Source: Eucalyptus grandis
Taxonomy: Eukaryota; Streptophyta; Magnoliopsida; Myrtales; Myrtaceae
Assembly: GCF_016545825.1 (NCBI RefSeq)
Contig: NC_052617.1
Span: 54,007,382-54,071,381, forward strand
Direction of reading: 5' to 3'
Length of the DNA: 64,000 bases
Made by a program: the position numbers and the translations under genes. Shown here one piece after another: positions 1 to 11,173 of the stretch (the stretch's first letter is position 1; every line of letters starts with the position of its first letter). The notes beneath the pieces are model-generated. The model was not told the origin of the DNA. It saw only the letters and a list, made by a program, of their open reading frames with translations, and did no database searches.

Positions 1-467
1 CAAAAAAAAAAAATTATTTCTATTTCAAAACTGAGAAATTAAAAATTTCAGTTTCTGATTTATTCAATTTCTCTATTTCTGGAATAGAAATCTGTTTCGA
101 AAATAGAGAAATCAAATTGCGTTACTAAACAAATTTCCATTCCAAACTATAAATTTTATCATGCGCGCCTTAGTAGACAGGTGGTGCCCACCGACGCGAA
201 ATTCTCCGGCCGCCATGTCACTTTGCCCTTCTACACGGAATCCTACTTTTTAGAATGCATTGACACGAGAGGAAGCCGAGTGGGCAGTCAGATTTTTCCA
301 TCGAAAGGATTAACTAAAGTTCTGGATGATTGAGTCTGACTTAATTTAATTGTGAAGAATTGTGAAAGATACAAAATTATCTGTCTATCCTGCATATTTA
401 CTGCTTTTCCCATGAGGCACGTGACGACTAGTTCTGTATCCGACGAAAGGAGCGCGCGATGACAGCA
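1..467. other. Intergenic, AT-rich, no gene seen
   Basis: No reading frame here has recognisable protein character. The first 170 bases are low-complexity A/T-rich sequence with repeated 'aatttc' and 'tagaaa' words. The remainder is ordinary intergenic sequence up to the target-site duplication of the next element. Confidence 0.5.
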
Positions 468-476
468 GTGGATCAG

Positions 477-1454
477 AGGGAGAATTACCAAAAAAGTCCT
501 AAACTTATTGTAATTGTGCCAATTCAGTCCAAAACTTTTTTTTTTTGCCAATTTAGTCATAAACCTTTTATAAATGTGCCAATTCAGTCCTTCCGGCCAA
601 AATTGGCCGACCGGAGCTGACGTGGACGCCGGCCGGAGACAGTGCCGGTGAACCACTTTTTAATAATTTTTTTTCGATTTTTTCGAATTTTTTTTTTTTT
701 TTTGATTTTTACCTCCTTCTTCCTGCCGGTGCCGGCCGGCTTAGGGTCGGCGGGCGACCTCGCCGGCCGGCGAAGGCGAGCCTCGCCCGACGTGGCGAGG
801 CCGCCGTCGCCCAACCAAGGCGAGGCTCGGCCTCGCCCAGCCATGGCGAGGTCGAGCCTCGCCGAGATCCGGCGACGGCGGCCTCGCCTTCACCGGTGAG
901 CAGGCGGGCGAGCCTCGCCCAGACGGCGAGGCGGCCGTCGCCCGCTAAGCGAGGCTCGGCCTCGCCCGGCCATGGCGAGGAGCCTCGCCGGATCTGGCGA
1001 CGGCGGCCTCGCCGGCCACTAGTAAGGCCAGAATTGATCCGCGAGGCTCGCCTCGCCATGGCCGGGCGAGGCCGAGCCTCGCTTGGCCGGGCGACGGCGG
1101 CCCTCACCGTCGCCGGGCGAGGCTCGCCGCGCCCGGTGGCCGGGGGCGAGCCTCGCCGGGTGGCGGCGAGGTCAGCCTCGCCGGCCGGAGGAAGAAGGAG
1201 GTAAAAATCAAAAAAAAAAAAAAAATCGAAAAAAAAATCGAAAAATTAAAAAAATCGAAAAAAATTAAAAATTATTTAAAAATTGGTTCGCCGGCCAGCT
1301 GTCTCCGGCCCGGCGTCCACGTCAGCTCCGGCCGGCCAATTTTGGCCTAAGGACTGAATTGGCATATTTATAAAAGGTTTAGGACTAAATTGGCAAAAAA
1401 AAAAAGGACTGAATTGACAATTGCAATAGGTTTAGACTTTTTGGTAATTCTCCC
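477..1454. mobile_element. MULE-like foldback element with GC-rich core
   Basis: The two ends form a long inverted repeat of about 180 bp. The left arm begins GGGAGAATTACCAAAAA and the right arm ends with its reverse complement. Both arms then carry the same series of words (ccaattcagtcc, ttataaatgtgcc, gccaaaattggcc, gctgacgtggac). The nine bases gtggatcag occur directly outside both ends (468-476 and 1455-1463), a target-site duplication of the length expected for Mutator-like elements. Inside the arms are a T-run and an A-run, then a GC-rich core (about 720-1200) built of imperfect 'gcgaggctcgcctcgcc' units that are themselves self-complementary. I see no transposase, so it is non-autonomous. 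The GC-rich reading frames within it are compositional artefacts. The assignment to MULEs rests on duplication length and long terminal inverted repeats, which is inference. Confidence 0.8.
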
Positions 1455-1463
1455 GTGGATCAG

Positions 1464-3332
1464 TAGGGATGATGGCCACATACATCTTCTACAGATGGCG
1501 TGGAGCATTTCTTTGCTGTTTTCCGTCTCTAGTTTCAGAAAATGATGCACTGGTCCACGAATAAGATCATGCTTTTGAATGACATGTACATGTCGTTACG
1601 TACTCAAAACTCACTAAACTTTATTAGATGCCCACTTTGGACTGTAGAATTGTGCTGCACAAGCTTGCGAAAGACTAACAATTAAAGCCCTTTCACCCAT
1701 ATTTATCTGCATTAAAGAACTACCATATTTTCCCCTAATCTCAATTAACACAATATACATTTGAATAAGTATATGACATTAAACGCCGGTTTCAATTCTT
1801 TACTATATACATGGAGGTTCTAAAATTTAGAACTAAATTTCCGGTCAAAATTTTTGTCAAATTCAAACAAAAAGACTATATCAATAAATCATTAAAAAGT
1901 TTACATTTAAATTGATAAAATTGAAAAGTTTAAGATGAAATTGGATGCCTGCAATAAATATTTAAGAACTTTTGAATTATTTTTCCCAAAAATTTAATTT
2001 CAGGACTCCTTTTGTCAATATTCTTCGGTTCTTCAAAATAACTGAGGCACCTCAGCCTTAAGATAAGTATTTAGGGATATTAACGCATTCCATCTTTAGA
2101 TGAGTGAAGAACAGATCAAGAGAAAGATTGCTTATTGGAGATCGGAAAATATATATGGAACGGAAAACGAGAGAGCCTTACTAGTTTCAGGGACAAATAT
2201 TTTCTACCGTATTTGGCTCCCATTTTCTGGTTGCTTCGTAGGGATTGCGTAATTGCTTCTCCGGGGAAGAAGCATAGGCACTAGCTATGCACCATTCATC
2301 GTTCCTGTTATAAGAGCGAACCTAAGAAATGAGATGCACAGAACAATTTGCAAGACAAGTCATTTCATAAGTTAAATCACCCAAGACAGCAATCTTACAC
2401 AGTGGTCCAAAGAATTCCAATTAGGCAACTTAAAAAGAAAGGTAAAATAAATATTTTTGCAAATCACAGTATACCGCCATAACTCCCACAGCTCTTGTGC
2501 TGTCTAGGAACAACCAGATTTGTCACTTCGGCAAGCCGCACCTATCCAAATAAAATCTATGAGACTCACCACTTGTGTACTCTTTCGACAGGGCATCCCT
2601 TGAAAGGATCATTAACTATAAGCTCAGCCTTTGTTGAAGCTTTCGGGTGGCCTGCTAAAAGTTCAGTCACTCCAAGCAGAACCCAAGAGCTAATTGCTTC
2701 TCTAGCGCAACTGCCTCCTCAAGAAGAAACATAAGCAGGGGAAGCACACTTTTCAAACTAAAACAATCAGAGCTGAACCCACTATTTCAACACTCTTGAG
2801 ATGATTTGCCACACATGGAAAACTCTTCCTTTATGAACGCCAAAATAACTCATCATCAAAGATAAAACAGTCCAGAAATTCGTTGCCAACCTGAAGTGCA
2901 AATAAACATCAACCATGTTATGTAGCCCACTTAAACATAGATGGCAAATGGACGGAGCAACTTCGGTGGAAAGCACTAAAGTTACTTATCTACCTCACGA
3001 CAGTTAGGGATAGATTTTTGACAAATTGAATGAATCAATTTCATTGTCAGCATTAGGATAATCTATTCACTATCACTTTGTGAATGCATGAGTCTAGGTG
3101 GGTGGATTGGTTGGTGTTCACTAGTGTCCCAACTTTTGTATGATAACCGGGAGAAACGGTTGAATTGCAAATTGCAATTGTTTCTAAAACTGGCAATGCG
3201 GTATGAAAAACTTGAATACAGTGCTGCTATTTCTCTTGTTAAAAAGCACGAATGAGAAAGTTTAGAGCTGCCTTCTACGAACAAATCCACTATCTTACTC
3301 AAGCACAAGCAGTAGTTAAAGACGATTCCTAC
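1464..3332. other. Intergenic / possible 3' flank of the F-box gene
   Basis: There is no convincing coding region. The part nearest 3332 lies downstream of the last recognisable F-box exon on the minus strand, so it may hold that gene's intron, a last exon or 3' UTR. The reading frames at 2782-2976 and 3063-3332 look unlike protein or FBD-domain sequence. The stretch 1780-2040 is very AT-rich and may be a decayed element. Confidence 0.4.
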
Positions 3333-3495
3333 CTCAAAGCTAAAGATATTTGTCCTGCGCACCATAAACTTATCCAAGCAGGGCGAACTTTCTAGCAAGT
3401 ATGCAATCCCTGGACCTCCAAATTACTAAATGATGTACGTAATTTAAGATTCTGCCACTTTGATGTTAAAGAAGGCAGTTGAAGAGGCGGTCCAT

Positions 3496-3723
3496 TGTTA
3501 GAAAATAGTAAAATTGGTTTTGTGTTTTGACTAGCTTATTTGTCTTTTAATTGTTTTTGGCTGTGTGTGTGAGAGTGTTTTGTGAGAGAGTGAGATTTTA
3601 GAGAGAGTTTTAAACTTAGCAAAGTTAGTGTGTACTCTCTTAAGCTTTTACAAAGGCATATTGTGTAATATAATCTCTCTTTGTGTGTGCACTCTCTCCC
3701 TCCAAGTCCTTTTGATTCCAACA
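3496..3723 (+). repeat. 5' LTR of copia element
   Basis: The LTR is 228 bp, starts TGTTAGAAAATAG and ends GATTCCAACA. Compared with the 3' LTR I count one substitution (c/a in the taatctctc stretch), a one-base difference in a T-run and a two-base difference in a TG run. It contains GA-rich tracts and a taatataat word that could serve as a TATA-like signal. Confidence 0.95.
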
Positions 3724-3725
3724 AT

Positions 3726-3737
3726 TGGTATCAGAGC
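3726..3737 (+). other. Primer-binding site (tRNA-iMet type)
   Basis: TGGTATCAGAGC lies two bases after the 5' LTR and is the standard plant copia primer-binding site, complementary to the 3' end of initiator methionine tRNA. Confidence 0.92.
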
Positions 3738-3742
3738 TAGCA

Positions 3743-6700
3743 ATGGCATCCACTAGTTCTGTTCAGTTGCAACTTCCGAAGTTGAACGGAAAAAATTACA
3801 ACAACTGGTCCGTCCAGATGAAGGTTCTATTCAAGTCCCAAGATTTGTGGAACCTGGTGGAGAACGGCTACACCGAAGTAGCTGATGTTGAAGAATTCAA
3901 TGCTTTGAGGAAGGAGGAGAAAGAAGCGTTGGTGGAATCTCGAAAGAAAGATCAGAAAGCATTATATGCGATCTTTCAAGTTGTGGAGGAGACGATATTT
4001 GAGAAAATATCGAGTGCGGAGACAGCGAAAGAAGCGTGGGATATATTGCAAAAATCCTACAAAGGTGATGATCGTGTCGTGGGGTGCGGCTCCAAACACT
4101 TCGAGGAGATTTTGAGTCTTTACGCATGAATGACTCAGAATCTATCTCGGCTTACTTTGATCGTGTACAAACCATCGTTAACCAACTGAGGGCTAATGGT
4201 GAAGAGCTCCAAGATGTACGAGTCGTAGAAAAAATCTTGAGGTCTTTGACTGAAAGATTTGACTACGTGGTTGCGGCGATCGAAGAAGGCCAAGATATAT
4301 CAACCATGACGTTGGAGAGGTTGATGGGTTCATTATGTTCGCATGAGCAAAGAATGAACCGGAAGTCTATCGCTTCGACCCGAGCAAGCACCGCAGAGTC
4401 GGGTCACTCAATCAAATCGAGGAGGTCATCATGGTGGTCGAGGTCGTGGAGGTCGTGGAGGTGCCTGAGGTAGAGGTGGAAATCTGAATTCCACTAAAAG
4501 ATATCAAACACGTGACAAATCAAAAGTCAAGTGTTTTAGCTGTAACAAATTCGGACATTACAAATCCGAATGTCGAGCAAACAGGGGGCAAGAGCAGCCA
4601 GAATATGTGCACGCTGTCGATGCAAATGAAGGCGTGGTGTTAGCATGCCAAATGGATGACTCAAGTACCATGGACACAAAAACTTGGTACCTTGATACTG
4701 GGTGCAGCAATCACATGTGTGGTCAAAAGGAGCTATTTTCGAAGTTAGATGAGACGGTTCGTGGTGAAGTCAACTTCGGAATAAATCCAAAATTCTCGTG
4801 ATGGGCAAAGGTAACATCGATATCAACTCAAAAGATGGTACTAATGTTACTATTGCAGACGTTTACTTTGTGCCGGGACTCTTTTGGAATTTGCTGAGTG
4901 TTGGGCAACTATCTGAAAAAGGCCACAAAGTTAACATTGAAAATGGTGTGTGCACCATTAGAGGCGCAAACAATAAGTTGATTACAACGACACGAATGAC
5001 GAAGAACCGGATGTTTCCTCTATCCCTTCAGACGAAGACTCTATTGAATTTCCAAGCAACGACAAAAGATAGCAAGTGGCTATGGCATCTTTGGTTCGGT
5101 CATCTAAATTTTCGTGGACTTAAATTACTAGTCCAGAAAAAGATGGTGACTGGCATGCCCTTGATCGACGCTCAGACCGCTCATGTGAAGGATGTCTCGT
5201 TGGAAAGCAACATCGGAAATCTTTTCCAATTGGGAGAGCTAGAAGAGCCAAGCAACCTCTGGAGTTGGTACATACAGATATCTCGTGGCCCTATTGAGGT
5301 GGAATCATTTGGACAAAAAGGTACACGCTAATTTTTGTCGATGATTTTACTAGAAGAACATGGGCTTATTTTTTGAGAGAAAAATCCGAAGCTTTTGGCA
5401 AATTTAAAGAATTCAAAGTCTATGTTGAGAAACATAGTGGCTTTAATTTAAAGACATTGAGATCGGATAGAGGTGGAGAGTTTACTTCCAATGAATTTGA
5501 CAATTATTGTAAAATTCATGGAGTGAAACGTCGGTTGATCGCTAGCTATACTCCTCAAAGAAAACGGTATAGCAGAAAGAAAGAATAGAACAATTTTTGA
5601 AATGGCAAGAAGTATGCTAAAGGCTAAAGCATTACCGAAGAAGTTTTGGGTGGAAGCCGTTGCTTGTGCTGTATTTGTGTTGAATAGGTGTCCAACAAGG
5701 AGTCTTCTTGGAAGAACTCCAGAAGAGGCTTGGAGCGGCAACAAGCCAGATGTTTCGTTCCTACGGGTATTTGGGTGTGTAGCATATCCCCATATACCGG
5801 ACGAACGAAGAAAAAAGTTGGATGATAAAAGCGAGAAGTGCATTTTCATTGGATATAGTAATGTGACTAAGGGTTATAAGCTATATAATCCTGTCACGGA
5901 GAAGGTAATTATTAGCAGGGATGTCCAATTTTTTGAAGATGAAGCCTGGGACTGGAATCAAAAGGCTGACCAGAAAGACATTCCTATGGAAGATGAACCA
6001 TTGATGAGGGAGACCGAAGAATCTTCAATTGAAGATCCATCACTTTCACCTGGTAGTTCATCCTCCTCACCAGCAACGACTGTAGAACCATTGATTCGTC
6101 GTTCACAACGACCGCAAAAGACGCCAGTAAAATTCAAGGATTATGTGGTCACAATAGTTGATCATAATGACAGTGACGAAATCACTGATGAAACAATGGT
6201 AAACTTTTGTTTATTTACCGAATGTGACCCCATATCCTATGATGATGCAGCAGCAGATGAGAAGTGGAACCAAGCAATGGATGAAGAAATCCACTCCATT
6301 GAAAAGAATGACACGTGGGTGCTAACTTCTTTACCACCTAGTAAGAAGCCTATAGGTGTCAAGTGGGTGTACAAAACGAAGTGCAAACCCAACGGTCAGG
6401 TGGACCGTTACAAAGCTAGACTGGTGGTGAAAGGCTACAAGCAAAAGCCAGGTATTGATTATTTTGAAGTATTTGCACCGGTGGCTCGAATGGATACCAT
6501 TCGAATGATCTTGGCACTTGCAGCTCAGAACCGTTGGAAAATCCATCAAATGGATGTGAAATCGGCATTCCTTAATGGTTTTCTTGATGAGGAAGTATAT
6601 GTGGAGCAACCACAAGGTTATGTGAAGAAAGGGCGTGAAAATCAAGTTTATAAACCGAAGAAAGCGTTGTATGGGCTAAAACAGGCACCTCGAGCTTGGT

Positions 6701-7760
6701 ACACGAGGATTGATACTTACCTTTGGAGCATGGCTTTCAAAAGTGCCCTTATGAGCATACATCGTATATCAAATCAAATACTAACGGCGATATTATAATT
6801 ATTTGCCTTTATGTTGATGATTTGATATTTACAGAAGCATGAGAAGATGTTTGCTGAATTCGGGAGGCCATGACAAGTCAATTTGAGATGACAGATTTGG
6901 GATTAATGTCCTATTTTCTGGGCCTTGAAGTGAAGCAGACAAATGAAGGCATATTTGTTTCACAGCAGAAGTATGCTAATGATATTTTGAAGCGATTCAA
7001 TATGGAAACGCTCAAATCAATTCGAACTCCCGTAGCGAACGGTTGGAGTTGAAGAAAGAAGGAACCGGTGAACTGGTAAATCCCACTTATTTCAAAAGTA
7101 TTGTTGGCGTTTAAGATATTTGGCTACCACTATGCCGGATATAACTTATGGCGTGGGAATTATTAGTCGGTTTATGGAGAAACCATACTAGTCACATTTG
7201 CAAGCAGCAAAAAGAATTTTAAGGTATGTCGGTGGAACTCGTGATCATGGAATTTCATATTCTTACACCGACAACTTCGCTTTAGTGGGGTATACGAGAA
7301 AGGTGATTGGGCGGGGATACTTGAAACACGAAAGAGCACTTCGGATATGCGTTCTTTCTTGGATCGGGAATAATTTCTTGGTCATCAAAGAAACAACAAG
7401 TTATTGCACTCTCAACAACCAAGCGAGAATACATTGCGTATCTTCAGCAGCATGTCGGGCGATGTGGCTTCGAAGGATGTTTTTGAGCTTATGCATGAAC
7501 AAAAAGGTCCTACTAAATTGATGTGTGATAACAAGTCAGCAATTGCATTGGCCAAGAATCCTGTATTTCATGGCAGGAGCAAACATATCGACATCAAGTA
7601 TCATTATATTTGTGAGCTGATTAAAGAATGTGAGATTGAACTTGATTTCTGTAAATCCGAAGACCAGATTGCAGATATTTTGACAAAACCATTGAAGGCG
7701 GATCTGTTCGAGAAATTGAAGACAATGCTTGGTGTCGTAGTCTTACAAAATCAATTTTAA
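3743..7760 (+). pseudogene. Copia gag-pol polyprotein, multiply frameshifted
   Basis: The start ATG at 3743 opens a gag domain with the LPKLNGKNYNNW motif. A CCHC zinc knuckle (CFSCNKFGHYKSEC) lies at 4532-4573. The aspartic protease DTG is at about 4694, the pre-integrase LWHL...FGHLNFRGLKLL near 5090, the integrase core at about 5250-5600, and the reverse transcriptase from about 6290 with [16 protein letters not shown] and the catalytic YVDD at 6810-6821. RNase H with DNKSAIALAKNP follows to 7760. The frame breaks near 4080, 4470, 4800, 5200, 5570, 6720, 7050 and 7190, so no single polyprotein can be read. Some breaks may be assembly errors of the kind seen in host genes nearby, but their number suggests real decay. 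Confidence 0.9.
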
Positions 7761-7766
7761 GGGAGG
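7759..7766 (+). other. Polypurine tract of copia element
   Basis: AAGGGAGG directly precedes the 3' LTR, separated from its TG by one base. It is the expected plus-strand priming site. Confidence 0.85.
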
Positions 7767-7767
7767 C

Positions 7768-7994
7768 TGTTAGAAAATAGTAAAATTGGTTTTGTGTTTT
7801 GACTAGCTTATTTGTCTTTTTAATTGTTTTTGGCTGTGTGTGAGAGTGTTTTGTGAGAGAGTGAGATTTTAGAGAGAGTTTTAAACTTAGCAAAGTTAGT
7901 GTGTACTCTCTTAAGCTTTTACAAAGGCATATTGTGTAATATAATATCTCTTTGTGTGTGCACTCTCTCCCTCCAAGTCCTTTTGATTCCAACA
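7768..7994 (+). repeat. 3' LTR of copia element
   Basis: The LTR is 227 bp and nearly identical to the 5' LTR. It ends GATTCCAACA and is followed by the TCCAT target duplication. Confidence 0.95.
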
Positions 7995-8321
7995 TCCATT
8001 CCCTCGCATAACTGATAGAACCTACAACAAAAATGGAACGTGAATAAAGACGCATAAACACACGGAGTTAGGGCTATTTTTTAGCTTCTACTTTCACAGA
8101 GGAAAAAATATATATATGTGGTAGTAGGAAAGTCCAACCTTTTTAATTTGTATGCGCAGCATTATAGGTTACGTAACATAAGAGACTTAATCTTCCTCCT
8201 CACGAAAGGAAAATAATGAGACACTCCCGGTACCGCAAAAACAGCCATTAGGGAAAAAGGGCATGTTATCATGAAGGGGAATGAGAAAACTTAAATGCAG
8301 GATGAGAAAGAAAAATTTCGC

Positions 8322-8369
8322 AGTACCAGCTCCCCATAGTGACTGAAGGTACCAGCTCCCATAGTGACT
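8322..8369. repeat. Short tandem duplication at the end of F-box exon 1
   Basis: The words agtaccagctccccatagt and ggtaccagctcccatagtg follow each other, with gact and a short spacer between them, and differ by one C in a C-run. The duplication falls where exon 1 of the F-box gene should end and obscures the splice donor. Confidence 0.8.
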
Positions 8370-9338
8370 TTCGGAACATGACGCAGCTTATGGAGAAGAT
8401 TCCACAACAGGCCGACGTACTTTGAATAAGAACGGCAATAAATAAGGCACAGGACAAGATCAAGCTCAACTCCAACCAGGGAAGGTATTTCCTCGAATGT
8501 GATGAAGTTCGAGCAAGAGAAACCACCCAATAGACGCAGCACAAGCAAACGAGGAGCCCAAAGTTTAAACTTTGATGATCTGCAAATACAAACAGAACAA
8601 TCATCAATCACCAACTCTCTCAAGGTAATGGATTTTATGTCGATGTCAGCCATACTCCAGCAATCACAAGAGATTCTAGAACAGGGCTCCCACTCAAGAT
8701 TTTCGCGATCAGATTATCGCCCAAGTCCATGTCTCTCATGCACAGCATCTTCAGCGAAGACAAACCGGCTGACCAGAACTTACACCGAGCCACCTGCAAA
8801 CTCACTAGTGAAGTGCACCCATCCAAAAGCGGTAATTTACGTAAGCATAGCAACTAGTCTTCAAAGAAACATCGAGCACGCCGTTTCTGATGGCAAATCG
8901 AAGCCCCGGATAAATTTGCCGACGCCAGTCGTCAAGGGAGAAAGCTTCAAGGTGGAATTTTTCTACCTTCGGTGCCGTGGAGCGATTCAGCGCTTCACTA
9001 ACGGAGGAGACGAATTGCTTGCGACTCTGAGGGCTGTCGAAATAGGGGAGGGAGAGATTGAAGTAGGGAGTGGAGGTGGAAACGGAGCGCCATCGCCTGG
9101 AGAGAGTGCGGGACCTGACGACGTCCTGAAAGCTGAGAAAGAATAAGATTTCGTGGATTTTGGCGTCGGGCAATTCGCTGATGAAATCCTCCTGAACGTG
9201 ATCCTCTTCCTCGCCTGCCCCGTCTCGTTCGCAAGGAAGATTTGCGGTTCCTTCTCTCTTCGGTCGCCATCTCCCAGCCACCGACATGACGGAGGAGGTT
9301 TCAGCGGGCGACAGCGACGGCAGGGTTCGATTATTTTA

Positions 9339-10205
9339 GAGTAATGCTCGGGTAAGGGCACCGTCCCCCTTAAACAAGAGACGGTGCCTTCCCTGCCAAG
9401 TGATTTCCCAAGGATACCGGTTAAATTGCTTAGCCGATTTCATTCGAAAATTAGGACGGAAATATCCCTTAAAAGGATGATAGTGAGATTCCTTATATGA
9501 TAAAAATTAAATGAGGAAAATGATTAAAGTGAATAAAACCAATAAATACCTATTACAATATAAAATTTATGATTCGTAATTATTTACATGATCACTAATT
9601 AAGTTTTACCATAATCAAGAGCTCAAATTGAGCAACTATGATCTCAACTTTCATGACTCAAAAGGATCTATAGGACACGACAGTTGCAAGCTTTGCGACT
9701 CAAATCCATTGTTGTTTGTTGCAGCTCAAATTAAGCATTCATGGCTATGAGCTCGTATCCTAAAATATTTTTCCTTTTCTACATATATTTTATGGTGTAT
9801 TTTTATTTACAAATATTCGATGACAACATATTAGGGTAATGAAGTGACACCGGAGAAAAATCAAGTCCATGGCTAATTGTTTGGTAAAAGAAATAAACTT
9901 TAAAAAAAAAAAATTGAGAGTCCAATTTATCTATGTTATGTGCACATTGGGTATTTAGCATTCTTCATTTATGAATTATTAAATATCATTTATTTTATTT
10001 CGGACAATATTCCAACATCTAAAACTTGTAGTCAATTACCTCTTAGACTTCCTTTTCTTGAATAATGTCATTAGATTTGTTTCTTACACAAATACAAAAC
10101 CGTGATTTTTTGTTCTGGTTGCCCATAGTAGATAAGATAAAATGGATGGTTTAGGTTGCACCGTTACTTATCAAAAGTAACGGTGCCGTCATGCAAGCAC
10201 ACTCC
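9339..10205. mobile_element. TIR element with 9-bp target duplication (MULE-like)
   Basis: The nine bases ATTATTTTA flank the element exactly at 9330-9338 and 10206-10214. The left end (GAGTAATGCTCGGGTAAGGG, then CACCGTC) and the reverse complement of the right end (GGAGTGTGCTTGCATGACGG, then CACCGTT) align well. Each end also carries a small internal hairpin around the ggcaccgt / acggtgcc words. The 867-bp body is AT-rich and has no coding region. It begins 52 bases upstream of the F-box start codon (minus strand), so it displaced that gene's promoter or 5' leader. Confidence 0.75.
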
Positions 10206-10289
10206 ATTATTTTATAGGACAATGTGGGCTGCGTCTTGCGAAAATGTTTTAAGGATTGCATGCATGGAAGGTCATGAAGTTTATTTAGA

Positions 10290-10790
10290 AATTGTAATTA
10301 AATCTCAAAACTTATAATTAAGTCACCAAAATTTTCAGATTTATGTAGTCAAATTTTTCTATTAATTTTGTCTAACTCGATTAACCTTGGTTGTTCTTAT
10401 TATTTTTTCTATCCAACTAGGAATGATGTGGCTAAAATAATGTCTGTCTCGATCCAAATTTGATTTTTTATAAGAATTTATTTTTAAATTATATTAACAA
10501 ATAAGCTAATCTTTTTTAAAAAATAAATAGGGAAAAATCAAGCTTGGTTTCTCGGCTTTTTTTATTTTAAATTTAGATGATTTTCTAATTTAATTTACAT
10601 GAAACTTGGATTAAAAAAAAAAAAAGATTTGGACTGAAATAACGTCATTCTAGCTTTATGCTAAAATAATAAGAATAAGCCATGTCAATATTTTTTGTTA
10701 GCCAAGTTGGACAAAATTAACAAAAGGAGTCGATCATACCAATTTGATAATTTCTACAACTTGATTACACTTTTTGTAAGGACTTAATCT
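10290..10790. mobile_element. Diverged foldback element (candidate)
   Basis: The left arm (attaagtcaccaaaatt... attttgtctaactcg... ttcttattatttttt) and the reverse complement of the right arm (aatcaagttgtagaaatt... attttgtccaacttgg... ttcttattat) share the same word order over about 110 bp each. No clean target duplication was found and the ends are approximate. The centre is AT-rich with no coding region. Confidence 0.5.
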
Positions 10791-10799
10791 CCCCAATTC

Positions 10800-11173
10800 A
10801 TGTATCTCTTCAATTCATGTATCTCTTGAATTTATGTATTTATTTAACATCATTAATTCATGTATCTCTTTAGTACATGACTTCTCAAACTCTATTAGTA
10901 GATTTGAACTATTCTTCATTCCTTCAATCACCCGCCTCTTCTCACTTCAATTTTTCTTTAAGTGTGTTCTACTTGTATAGTGCTAATTAAAACAGGTTCA
11001 ATGTATTTTATCTTGGGATGCATAGTTCATGATGCTAAGTAGCATCATTGGTAAGAAGTAATTGTTTTAAGGAGATTCAAGATTAGTCATACCTCACCTC
11101 TTATTTATTTATTTTGTTATCATTTTTTCGAGTTATTATTTTCTGGTTACAATATATTTTTTCAGTCCAACAT
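10800..11173. other. Intergenic, no gene seen
   Basis: The region has three imperfect repeats of 'aattcatgtatctct' at about 10797-10870 and otherwise AT-rich sequence. Nothing coding was recognised before the copia relic that follows. Confidence 0.4.

Larger units (their letters stand above)
3496..7994 (+). mobile_element. Ty1/copia LTR retrotransposon
   Basis: This is a complete structural element of 4.5 kb. It has two near-identical LTRs (TG...CA), a primer-binding site matching the 3' end of initiator methionine tRNA at 3726-3737, a polypurine tract at 7759-7766, and a 5-bp target duplication TCCAT at 3491-3495 and 7995-7999. The internal domain order (gag, protease, integrase, reverse transcriptase, RNase H) is that of Ty1/copia. 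The gag and RT text resembles the Tnt1-like group, but I do not assign a lineage. The element sits in exon 2 of a minus-strand F-box gene, in the opposite orientation to it. Confidence 0.95.
3333..9287 (-). pseudogene. F-box/LRR (FBD-type) gene, split by a copia element
   Basis: F-box proteins of this class are substrate receptors of SCF ubiquitin ligases. From the start at 9287 the frame has a short leader, then an F-box beginning ISELPDAKIHEILFFLSFQD at about residue 37, then leucine-rich text (KLPLLDGCTSLVSLQVARC, SPVLESLV). Exon 1 runs to about 8330. A plausible acceptor (ttgtag) precedes 8021. Exon 2 begins VLSVMRGNGPPLQLPSL and ends near 3333 with a GIAYLLESSP-like motif typical of FBD-type F-box proteins and a possible GTAGGA donor. 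The whole copia element at 3496-7994 lies inside exon 2. Removing it with one TCCAT copy restores a continuous frame, so the insertion hit coding sequence. There are further breaks near 8845, 8655, 8350 (a tandem repeat) and 3390 (a G missing in a G-run). No convincing downstream exon was found. The insertion makes this a pseudogene whatever the origin of the small indels. Confidence 0.75.

Noticed and set aside
584..1268. Several overlapping open frames rich in Arg, Ala and Pro on both strands
   Set aside because: They lie in the GC-rich core of the foldback element. GC-rich repeats remove stop codons in all frames; there are no domains and no splice context.
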